NCBI GenBank assembly: GCA_003993805.1
Contig: RSEF01000002.1
Coordinates: 1,377,316 to 1,441,315, forward strand
Reading direction: 5' to 3'
Origin: Himantopus leucocephalus
Taxonomy: Eukaryota; Chordata; Aves; Charadriiformes; Recurvirostridae
Length of the DNA stretch: 64,000 nucleotides
Positions 51,436 to 62,612 of the stretch are shown one piece after another. The notes beneath the pieces are model-generated. The model searched no databases. It was not told the DNA's origin and worked only from the letters and a program-made list of their open reading frames with translations. Numbering within the stretch: the first letter of the stretch is position 1; each line of letters begins with the position of its first letter. The translations under genes and the position numbers were made by a program.

Positions 51436-52440
51436 CTACTTGTGAAAGAAATCACAGGATTGAGCAGCAGGAATTTGCCAGTGTTTGAAGAAGGAGCTCC
51501 TGATAAAATTTGGTTGCTCACATGGGCACACAGGAGACGTATCAGAGTTGAGACCTCGAAGATGTCCTAGACATGAGAATTTTGAAGCATAGGTTTCTTG
51601 TATAACAGCACTAGGATTGTGTCAGAATCCTAAATCCTGATAAAACACCCAAGATATCTGTACCTTGTGTGGGTGTTCTGCTTATTTTCTTATCACTGTC
51701 TTATCATTTGGCAAGGACTTCCAAATTAATCTAAGAAATATTCTGGGCATTTGTAAAAATACTCTGTGCACTGGAATTCAGCAAATATTTATTAATTGAC
51801 AAAACACTAGCGAAGAATGTGTAACCAAAAAAAAAGATAAATCTGTTCAGCTCCTCTCTGTACAATACACAAAGAATACGAGGTTAAAAGCTACATTCCG
51901 CAAACATACCTTCTGCTGAGATGTACTTGGTTTGCTAAGTGGTGTGGATATGAGCCAAGGTCTCCAGACCTTGAATTCTGGATCATTGCTGCAGGGAGCA
52001 TGGAAAAATATAGCTCCTGGCTAAGGAAGGGAGTGGTCCCCTCTTTCCACCTGTGCTGATCTGTGTGGCACAGTTCCCCTGAGGATATCCGGCTTTCTGC
52101 ACAGCTATTTCCAAAAAGAAGTCAAAACCCCATCTGAAGATCACAGCTACTCAGTCAGCTGTGCGTGTGACATAGGTCACATTAGTAAGGTTTTGGTAGG
52201 GATTAAATCCTAAATGTTAAAAAGGCATCACCATAAGTTAGGGTGGAAGTTGTAAGTGTAAGTTAATTTTAGTAACCCAAGTAAAAAGAAAAAATCCACC
52301 TTAAACATTCAACACGGAAGAGGCTACCAATCATTTTACTTTACAGGTATGAGACATGATGAATCACTGATTTTTGTGTTACTCAGATTTTTTTCTTCTT
52401 TGTGATGCAGTTTTAGGCCTACACTTCATTTTCTTTATTG

Positions 52441-52575
52441 AATCATAGAATCATCTAGGTTGGAAGGGACCTTTAGGATCATTGAGCACAACCATCAACT
52501 GAACACTGCCAAGTCCACCACTAAACCATGTCCCTCAGCACCACGTCTGCCCATCTTTTAAATACCTCTTCAGGA
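52441..52575 (-). repeat. CR1 LINE 3' end, minus strand
   Basis: AATCATAGAATCATCTAGGT, TGGAAGGGACCTTTAGGATC and GCCAAGTCCACCACTAAACC: the reverse complement of a CR1 tail of the same subtype as the one at 50688. Confidence 0.94.
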
Positions 52576-55280
52576 GAAGAACATACGAAGGGCCGAACTC
52601 ACGCCAAGTGCAAATTGGCTAAATACTGTTTTCAGTGTGCTCCATATTTTTATTTATCTCACATGGAGGATAGCTGTCTTGCACGGTATTACATTTTGGC
52701 TCAGAAAAAGGTTCACAGTTTGTGCCTTTATGTCTTATTGCCTGTGATACATCTCCCTATTCCTGTTTTTAAGTGGCTGTAACACATTGTTGATATGATT
52801 TCAAATCTGCTCTCGTATGCTGTTTGCATTTGGTTAGTAGCAGTAAAAGGGAAAAGCATCACAATAGCAAATTGCGGCTGGTAAATGTCAGTCCGAGATA
52901 GTGTGACAAACGAGTAATGCTTTGCAATGGCGTGTGAAGAAAGCTGTTTTTTTACGAGCACTTCAATACAGCACAGTTTTATTATGAGTGACATCCTTCT
53001 CAGGGCTGGATTCCTATCACGCACGATATCCTTCCTGAGTCGCTCCTGGTCAAGTCAGTTCGGTAAGAAACAATCCGGTTTTATTAAAGTTACGATTCCA
53101 GTTTGCAAACCCGACAAATACAACGCACACACAGTGGGATCTGCTCTGCTCTGCTGGGTGTTATTTTTCAGGAGTTTTCAATGTCAGTAACAGATGAACA
53201 TAGTAGGTGAAAATCTGAAAATCAGGCTTTTTTTTTAGGTATGAGATATAACTATAGGTATAGATACCCAACTGTTTTGTCATCTAAGAGATAAAATAGG
53301 TGTCTAATGGCTGCATGCTATATGCTTTGAGAAATACATGTGTGTGTGATAGCAAAGGGCACAGAAAGAGGAATTAGAGTGATAACTATTATATTGTTTT
53401 TAATTTTGGGTGGAATTTGTTAGGTTTTATGCAACAGTGCCAAGGCATCCACTAATTTTTAACAGAACAGTGAGTTAAAAATACAAGGAAACATCCTGAA
53501 GAGTGAGAGACTAAACAGCCATGAGACCACGTTAGGACCTGTTCGAGCCTCCTGTAATTGCACCAGCCCAGATTTAAATTCTTCTAACGGCTTGTCCTCT
53601 CCAAATACACATTGCTCCAATGCTTCTTCCTTTTGGGTTTTCTTAACTGCTAAGAGTAATGAAAGGCACTCCATAACTTACGGTATAAAGATCGCATTAA
53701 TTTTTACTCTCTCCTTGCTTGTTTTGTCCACTTTACTTATCCTGTGTCTAATGTGTAACTGAATTAGGAAGCCTCTTTCTTTGCTGGGCTCCGACAGCAG
53801 AATGTCAGTATGGTCTGGGAAGAGAAGGGCGATTTATGAGGTTTCCGGGATGCAGGGAACAGGTGACTTTTGCTTAAAGGAAAAATTATGTTCCTTGCTT
53901 AAAAAAATAATCAAGTAAAAGTAAAGCCAAACAGAGAATATACGTTATCTACAATCGTTCCAGAAAGAGTTTCCTACAGAACAACCATTACAAGTCATTG
54001 TAAGTCTCTTGGGAACAGCAGTCAAAAACATCAGCAGTTAATTACTAGAACTTCCTAAATCAACCTTCTTTGGCATGACATGAAGTGAATGAAAGCAATA
54101 AAAGCAAGGAAGTGCATTGTGCTTTGTCCTGTCCAACTCCTGTTCGGACAGGCGTAGGTCACAAGCACAAATGTAACCAGGCATGAATTGTTGTTTTTTT
54201 ATTTTAATTCCTGGCCTTGGGTTAAATTAAATCAGCGTGCTGGAAAGGCCAAGGTGAAACATAGGGCCAGGTCTTCAGACTGCGTAAATCCTCTGACTTC
54301 AGTGGAGTTATACCATCGCCACACCTTCAGAGCACAGTCCCTGCTCTACTAAAGCATCAAAGGGTACGGAAAAAAGTATGCATTTTACAATGGCTGGTAA
54401 AACAAAGAGAGAAAATGAAAAATTTGTTCTTATTGGGGTCTTCGAAGTATTAGTTTCAGGGCATGTACATTGGGGTGCTGCTAAATTTTATGATACATGG
54501 CTCTGGGAGGTGGAGCTTTTTCTTTGCCTTGCCCCAATTGTGGTCGGTCCTGGGGGCAGCAGAAGGGTCGCGCAGATTCTGTGGCTGCTGGAATGTGTCT
54601 GGAAGGCAGAGATTATGTACCCGCATGTTTGTTACCAGGTTTGGGAAAGGGAAAATGTTTCATGTGGACCCTCCTTCAAAATAGATGTCTTTGCAAAATC
54701 TAGAGTATCTGCTTGATAAAGCAGTTACTGCTGCTTTTCACCGATCTCTTCATTCTTGCCCTTATATCTCACAGTTGGGTGGAGAAGATGCTTCATTAGC
54801 TGATTTGATAAGTCTTCCAGGGAAAAGGAGTTTTGATTAGGGATGTGAATGGGGCATTTGCAGGCATCACACATCTTTGACTCAGAGTGAATGAGAAGGA
54901 AACCCGGAGGAAAGACCAGTGTCTGAATTGGAGGGAAGGAGCCAAAGGGAAAGGCACACAATAACAAATGAGACAGAAGTTGTACACCAGGAAGATTTTA
55001 TAGGACCTCAAAACCTTCACAGATGTGGGTGAGGAGAAGCTGGTGATTGATATAGGGTGGCTGAAAGGAAGAGAGCACGACGAGATGTTGGCCAGACAGG
55101 GTTCCCCAGACCTTGGGAACTTCATGCAGCCTGGGCAAATGGGAAGCAGCAGAGCATGATATTTTTGGATCAGCAGGCAGGCAAATCATGCTAGGTACCA
55201 TGCCAGGGCTGGCCAGAAGAGCAGTAAACTAGGCAGCAGGCAGGATGCTTGCCTAATCTGCTAGCATGTGTAATTTAGAG

Positions 55281-56353
55281 CTAATCACCATAAACACAAA
55301 GGGTCATCGAGGAGTTGAAGAGCTACAATAGGTGGAGGAACCCCAGTAACGTAATTCGTGCCAATGGAGTACTTTGACTCCAGTGCTCCTGGGACTACCC
55401 AGGGAGGGTGATCAGCCCGTGGTCAGGGCTGAGACCCACCGAGATGGCTTGGCTTGGCCCAAGACACGCTTCCCAGGCGGCCATGAAAGCTGTGGGGTTT
55501 ACTGCCTTCACAGGAACAGGACTCATAGAGGGTTGCAAAGGAGGAGCATTTGAGGACTGTGTAAAACTTATTGTGGGATGTTTTTATGGGAATTGTGAGT
55601 TATTATAGGATGTGAGAGTGACTTATTATAGGATGTTTGGGGGAAGGACCAATCAACGTGGCTTGGGGAGGAGCAAGTGTGGGAAAACAGAGGGATAAGG
55701 GGATAAAAGCAGCTGAACATGTATAAACCAGGGCTGGCCATGCTCTGTCCTTGCTCAGCTCAGTCTGTCCTGTCTCCTTATTAAACTCAATTTCCAAACA
55801 TTTTCCTGGACGAGGGGTTCCCAATGCTGCGTGCACGTGTGTGTATGGGGTCTGAGTGCAGCAGCCGGAGAAGGGGCCGTGGCTTACAGGGCTCGTGTGT
55901 CTGTGGGGCCAGGAACTGGAGATCCCAGGGTGTATAAGTGTTTCCCTAAGGAACCGCAAACCTCTGTGCGTGTGCACGTGGGTATACCTAATTTGTCAGC
56001 AAACTTCAAACCAGACTAGCTGGTGAGACGGGTAAGAGGTCTTGGAGCCGGGCATGGGAGAGAAAATGGCCCTGGGGCCAAGTACTGGAGGGACCAGAGG
56101 GTGATCAAGTTGGCTACTGTGGGGTTTGGAGGTCTGGAGTAGCTACTGGAGAGATGGTGAGTGTGTGCACACGTCTGTTGGGAATGCATGCAGAACCTCA
56201 CAGCTGGCTGAGCCTGGGGACACGGAGCTGTGGCAGCCTCATGTCCACCGGGCTCTTGGGTTCGACTGCCTCTAACATGCGTCGTCCTGACCTGTGGCCT
56301 CCCCAGTGATTGTCCAAGGATCCTCACTGAACCTTGGTGTTTATGGTGATTAG
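55281..56353. mobile_element. Unclassified 1073-bp segment bounded by a 25-bp inverted repeat, LTR-like core
   Basis: The left end 55281-55305 (CTAATCACCATAAACAC then AAAGGGTC) and the right end 56329-56353 (GAACCTTG then GTGTTTATGGTGATTAG) are inverse copies, 23 of 25 identical with 17 perfect at the outside. The interior is more GC-rich than its surroundings. It holds three spaced copies of a TTATTATAGGATGT-like motif, a CCAAT box, TATAAA and ATTAAA in the order of a retroviral LTR. No clear target duplication was seen. It may be an LTR fragment plus other ERV sequence, or a foldback element. Confidence 0.5.
55567..55785 (+). promoter_or_regulatory. LTR-like promoter and polyadenylation module
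   Basis: Three 15-bp direct repeats start at 55567 (CTTATTGTGGGATGT), 55599 (GTTATTATAGGATGT) and 55622 (CTTATTATAGGATGT). They are followed by CCAAT at 55649-55653, TATAAA at 55722-55727 and ATTAAA at 55780-55785. Upstream repeats, CCAAT, TATA and a poly-A signal about 60 bp after the TATA box are what a compact retroviral U3-R has. Whether it is active is unknown. Confidence 0.55.
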
Positions 56354-57857
56354 TTTTTAGTCACATGACATGACGTAAGCCACCAAGGGAGACACCAAAC
56401 TTTTGGATGCATATCTTAAGCTATTAGAAAAAGGAAATAATTTTGATGTTAATACTTTTGGGGACTTTTAACAGTGCTACTGGACACCTGCAACCCGCTG
56501 AGGCCTTTCTGTGCTCTGAATCTGTGGGATGGAAACTTGTTCCTTCATTGACAAAAGTTCCTGAAAGAGGTTGTAGGACAAAGTGTGTTGAGTTCAGCAC
56601 CTTGGGGAAATCTCCTCTGGTCCAGTCTCACTGTAGGCATACATGAAAGCCACATCACCACTGCTGTTGGTCTGAGGAGGTTTCAAATTTCCCCCTCCAT
56701 GGGGTCATCTCTCTGACTTCTTGCTCACTAAACAATTCAGCTGATTTTTTTCTCAATGTCTCTACAGATCTGACTTCTGTGCAATGGACCAATGGGTTTC
56801 TGATTCAATATTTCCAAGCAGCTTTTCTATAATAAAGGTGAACAGTTATGAAATGCCATACCATATGTTATGCCTCACATCCAATATTAATCAGAAATCC
56901 AAAATTAAATGTCAGGTGCCTGAACTAGAATTTTATTATTGATTCTTAACTCCATGGCACCCCAGTGAAGCTCTGACTAATACTGGGTTCTGCTTTCCTG
57001 TGCTTTTTAATGGCATGTAATATAAAAAGATTCTCCTTACCAGAAAACATTCAATGTCTAGACAGATTCAATTTATATCATGGATAACTTTAGTCTGTGA
57101 TCAAAATGCAAAGTGAAGCCACTGCCCGTGGTCTTACATTAAATGCACATCTACTCTCTTCTTCTGTTCTTCATGTTCAGAAATGTTTTATGCTCAGATG
57201 TGCTTACCCGTCGTTTACCAGTGCATGACCTTTATTTTCATCTGTGGTTTGTGCTTTTCAGTTTATGGCTAAGGATTTTGAAAATAAAGGACTTTTTTTG
57301 AACAAACAAGCTGATAAACACATCTCGATCGTGGTTTCCTAGGAAGGCTTTTATACTCATGGCCAGTTATTGTGCTAAGTGTCTGCAAATCATACAAAAA
57401 TTTTGAGTGTGAAAACAGAGAACAACTGGAGAAACAAACTGTGCAGACAGGCAAAGTGGTAGTTATCCAGAAGATTTTATCAGTTCCTGTGCCAAAACCA
57501 TGGCTATCATGTTTCTTTTAATCACTGCTATGTTTAAAAACAAGAGTTCCTTCAGGTTAAAGTAAAATTGCATTTTGTTTACAGCAGCACTAGCCTCTTT
57601 TCCATTGTATACCAAAAATGGAGCAAAATGAGGGAAAGACCTTTGCTTTTTCATCCCCTGATGAAAGTCATATGGTAATCTTGGGCTGCGAGTGTGTGTG
57701 TGAAGTGATGGTCTGGTCTGGAGCACCCCCAACACAGACTGGTACCTGAATGACGTAATTTTGTTAAATGCAGTTTTCCTCTTGTGGTGGAAGCTGTCAA
57801 TTATCATTTTATTCTTGAAATGTTATGTCTGAACTCATCACCCTACACATCTTTTAG

Positions 57858-58123
57858 GCTCAGATGAACAGATGCCTCCTCCTGACCTGCCTTTTACAGC
57901 TACTTTAGGAAAACACAAATACACTTCTGAAAGTGGAGCACAACATCCAAGATGGATTGTGACTTCAGAGGATGCTTCAAGGGACCCTCTCCTTGCAACT
58001 GTTACTGTACATATTTATTTTTTTTTAATCTTCCCCCTTTCTATAAGTGGATCATCACCAGTGACATCTGTGTGCAGACCACAGGCTGGTGGAAAAAAAA
58101 TAAAATTTCAAAATCAAGTGTAA
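57858..58123 (+). other. Candidate exon, phase-compatible with MINDY4 exon I, unrecognised product
   Basis: An acceptor-like CACATCTTTTAG is followed by an open stretch. Joined to the split codon at 48221 it reads 87 residues from GSDEQMPPPDLPFTATLG to a TAA at 58121-58123. The PPPDL is only loosely like the PPLEL of the mammalian C-terminus, and the Trp-rich tail expected after it is absent. It could be chance: a 260-bp open frame is not rare here. Confidence 0.2.
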
Positions 58124-61100
58124 TTTTCTGGGATTTTTCTCCATGCTCTTTCTGAGCTTGCAGAGGGTTTAACTACTTGTTCCAGCATCAGGATCGGTGT
58201 CGTTTACGCACGAGAAGCCCTTTATGATCTCAGGCCCCAGCAGGCTGTTTTCCAGCTGAGATTTTTGAGCAATTCCAGTGCAGTGTGTAGGAAACGGCCC
58301 CTGGTGACATTATCCTGCTTTCAGTGCCAGTGCCAGCATGTGCCAAAATGATTGCTACTATAACAAATAAACTCAGCCATGCTGCCGTTGCCTTTGTGTA
58401 AATTAGGAGTGAGAACTGTGAATGCCCCTAACATTCTCCAGACCTGAAGTACAAAACTGCTGCGTTATCCAAAATTAACAGCATGTGGCATCCACACTTA
58501 AGATTGTGCATGTCTTCAGAATGCACCCATGTTGTAAAGGACACTACAATTTATTATTAACTTGTTAATATTTAATGAAAAGGCCCAGTTTATTAAACTT
58601 GGGGAAGCAAGCAAAGGAAAATGCATCTGAAATTAATAGAGTGCCAATATGAAGAAATATGTAGATAACAGCAAGCAGTTGTGCTAGGACAGAGTCACAG
58701 CACACAAAATTAATCATTTTGTTCATCAAGCCCTTTGTACCTGAGAAGTTCAGCAAGGGCAAACTCTTTTAATGATCCCTGAGCACAGCAAGTCATGAAG
58801 CAGAACAGCTCCAAGACAACTGCATTTGCTTAGAGCACCGGAGCTCTAAGCTGGTGGTGAGAAAAATAAAAAAATCTCAGAAATTTTTAAGCGGTTCCAT
58901 ATTACTGATTCAGAATCCCATTTAAAATAAATAGATGAACAAAATGTGATGTGCTGATTGTTTTCGCTCTGAAACTGACAGTAAATATGCAAAAGGAGAG
59001 CCAAGTCCGTGTTGAACATTTAGGAAAATCGTGCTATATGTAAAAATAATTAAAAAAAAAAAGCAAAATAGAAAGTGAATAACCAAAACTTCCTGGTTGC
59101 ACTTCTGTAATTTGAAAATGAAAGAAAAAATATAATGACAACAGCAATACACATCATTGCAGTAAGGTGAAGGGAAATTCAGAGAAAAAAGAATATAACT
59201 TCAAATCAAGGGCATATAGAGTACCACCGTCCAGTTGTCTTATGTTTATTTCTGTCCTGATATACTTAAGGACATCAAGGAAAATCTTTGTTGAGGGAGT
59301 TTTATTTTTCCTTTCCTATTTCTTAACTACATGGAGTTTGAGAAGAAAACTGACACTTTCGTACTTTAACATGAAGGATCTCATCACAAAATCAAAAAAA
59401 TTTCCCATGTGAATTTGAGTGGATATTGCAAAATTAGAAATGGAACATTTCTATGAGATTTATTCAGAGAGCTTCTAGCTTGCCTTTAAATATTTCTCAG
59501 TCAGCATCATGATATCTTAAATGCCTCCTGTCAATATTGGCAGAAGATATGCAGAGTAATTAAAAGTAGAGCCTTACAGGCCTACACGTTTCTAATGACC
59601 CACTTAATGAGGCTGATGCATCTCTAACCATATGCTTCTTTAAGAAAAAACCAATTATGACAAGGAATGAAGGAAATCAATTCCATTTAAAATTTCAGTA
59701 TACCATTAAAAGCCTTCAAATGTGAAATTCCATTCCTGTTGAAATCAGTATGATTTGATTTCAAAATGAATAAGGTTTCACTAAAAAAAACCCCTCAAAC
59801 CAAACCAGCTTTGAGGTAGATGGAAACAAATAAAACTCCACAACTGAGAATGGGTTCTTAATTTGGTAGCTCCCAAAGCATAAAATAAATGAAATAGTGT
59901 GGAAGCCAACGGAATTCAGAGATGTGTGCGTTAGTCCGTTGGGCCAGCCTGGTTCAGCTGCAGTCAGGTCTACAGCAATGTCAGAGCTAAGCTGAGGATC
60001 GTGGTCCATGATGTATGTATGGTTCCCCACATGAATGATCGTATGGCCGCGTGCAGATGGATTAACTGGGTAAGCAGTTACAGCTTCCTAGACAAAATAT
60101 AGCCTTGATTTAAACAGAAAAATTCTGTTCATTTGATGCAAAAAAACTATAGAAATGAGACTAAAGAATAAGCTACACCAAGATATTCTTTTTATCAGTT
60201 AATTAGAATGAAAACTTTTGCAACAGGGAATAAATTGTTACATCCATGCAGTTTTTACCAAAGAAGGAAAGATGCCGAGCCATCAGCCAGGTGAAAATAA
60301 TCAGTCAGGACCTGACCGATGAAGGACTGTTTACCAAAGTTTGTAGGAAAAAAAAGAAAAGAAAAGAAAACATCAAGAAAACTTGGAACTGAAACAACCA
60401 AATCACTGATGCAACAGAAAATAGCGATGTGAAAAAAGCAGTGCTGCTACCTCGGCAAACGTGCTGAAAAATTAGCCTGGGCCAGAGCAAATGGGACCTT
60501 TCCCTGCCCAAGGAGGCACGAGAGAATCATTACCGCCTAAATTCTCACTTAACATTCCCTGGGAAGCAATTTATAGAGCGCACCGCACGCTCTCCTCCTC
60601 TCCTTGTAGGGAAGCTGCATGGAGTGGATAATCCTGGAGACTTCTCATGCCAAGGAGCAAAAAGAATCATTACTCTGTGTCTGCTGCATTTAATCAACCT
60701 CTCCCTAGGCTTATTCTGTAAGAACAAGAACATCTGAGAAGACAACCGAAATCTGTCACACACGGTTCACTTTAATACCAGAATCCCCAAGACATCCCAG
60801 CTCCCCCCTTTTTAAAGGCATTTCTGGAAAATTAATGACATTTTTAAATGGGTTTCACAATTTTAGAGCTCTCAAGATGATGAAGAGCTATAGGGGCTGT
60901 TGTTATACTGACAGGACTTCCTCGCTTTCTGCCTTCGTGCTTAGAAATAATGGGCCAGACTGATCCCATTTCCATTTAAACATCTGATTGAGGTGTCTAA
61001 CTTGTGGTATAGTTGCCTTATCCCTCCAATAATATCCAGAGAGTTATTATTTCCACAAAAATGATTCAGATTTCACATTCCCCTCTAATGATTGTAAGCA

Positions 61101-61424
61101 ATAAGGGCTTGTTGCCAGATAATGGAGTCCAAGCGATTGGCTTCCATGCTTTGAATCCCAAAGTCCCGCCTTTTCCCCTACTAACAACTTAGGTGTGCAA
61201 AAAATTTCACAGAATTCACTTATTTCTGCCACCTACAGCAAATTGCGCCAGGGCTGTCTGAACAGTTTTCTTAAAGCACACTAATATCTGAGGAAATCCC
61301 GCATGTTAAATTGTAAACATTCAGTGGCAGACTGTAAGGGAAAGCATGTCTTTGTATATGTATATGTGTATACATATATATGTACATTTATGCTGCTCTT
61401 GTATATTTTCATGTTTCCCCACAG

Positions 61425-61488
61425 TTTTATGGTTGGACTCGATGATCTTAAAGGTCCCTTCCAACCTAGACAATTCTATGATTCTATG
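61425..61488 (+). repeat. CR1 LINE 3' tip, plus strand
   Basis: GGTTGGACTCGATGATCTTA, AAGGTCCCTTCCAACC and ATTCTATGATTCTATG: the CR1 terminus, about 64 bp, little diverged. It sits just after a TA/TG-rich stretch (61353-61384). Confidence 0.95.
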
Positions 61489-62464
61489 TTTCTGCTGCAT
61501 GACAGATATCAAAGAAGAGTCCATACTAGTGTTAAATCAGCAGCAAGAAAAAAAAAAACACCATCAAAATTGGGCTGCTTGATTTTGTTTCTTTATTCCA
61601 AAATCAAACATCTCAGGAAAAGTGATCTGATTTTCAGAAACCTTTTTCTTCCTGAACATTTACCTACCCATATATATAAGCATCTCACTTGAGATATATG
61701 ATAATGAAAATGTGGAACCTTGCTTTGTAATTTTGAAGCATTAAGGGTTAGTAGGTAAATAATGGTTAAATTCATTATGGTTACAAAAAATCTTCTGGAA
61801 ACTCAGGGTACAGCAAGCCCAGAAGATGCCTTGTAATTATTCATTTTCCATGTCTTTCTGCTGGTATTATATAATAACCAGTATTCCATAACCACAGTCT
61901 AAACTGTACATCATAGTATCTGGCACAAATCATTCTTATCCCTTGCTGGCTCCACAACAACTTAGAAATGAAATAAAAATAATGTTCTCCTTTCTCTTCT
62001 CATAAATCTATGGTAACTTCTCATTAGGTTTTATTTTACATGTCAGAATAAAACACGGATGAGACTCTAGGGTGCACATAGTCCTAGGCAACAGTTTGGT
62101 TTTATTAAAATTATTTGCATCTGTTAAGATGCATATGAAGCTTATTTGATTTTGATTTTTTTTTTTCTTCCCAAAATCCCTGGCACTACACCAAAGTGAT
62201 GGAATTTAGAGTTCTGACCCTTAAGACTCCTGTCAGCAAACTGAGGATGTAATTTGCTTTGGGGTTATTATCGCTCTGAAAAGGCTGAGTTAGATTTAAC
62301 CTGATATTGTTTGAATGAGTTTACAATCAAATAGAAAAACAAAGGTAAAGTAATGGCCCCTATTTTTTAATGTAGTCATCTGAGATTTTTTTACATCAGC
62401 ATAGATCAGCACCGTTGGAACACTGGAGAGCTTTCAAGATTTTATTTTTCATTTTCCTAACAAG

Positions 62465-62612
62465 CTTGGTCACAGTTGTTGAAGCTTTTTGCTCTAGAGA
62501 GTCTAGATACTGCTGAAAATATGAATCCTGCAGTGGCAGAAGACGACCTTGCAGGGAGTCCTGAAGCTGAACAGAACTCTGTGTGCAGAGAACATCTGTC
62601 TGTTCTCAACAG
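62465..62612 (+). other. Candidate exon, phase-compatible with MINDY4 exon I, unrecognised product
   Basis: 148 nt between an acceptor-like TTTTCCTAACAAG and a consensus donor (CAG before GTAAGT). Joined to the codon split at 48221 it is open throughout, with 48 whole codons beginning WSQLLKLFALESLDTAENMN and ending CREHLSVLN, and ends two bases into a codon. I do not recognise the peptide. It could be an exon of a neighbouring or lineage-specific transcript, or chance. Confidence 0.25.
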
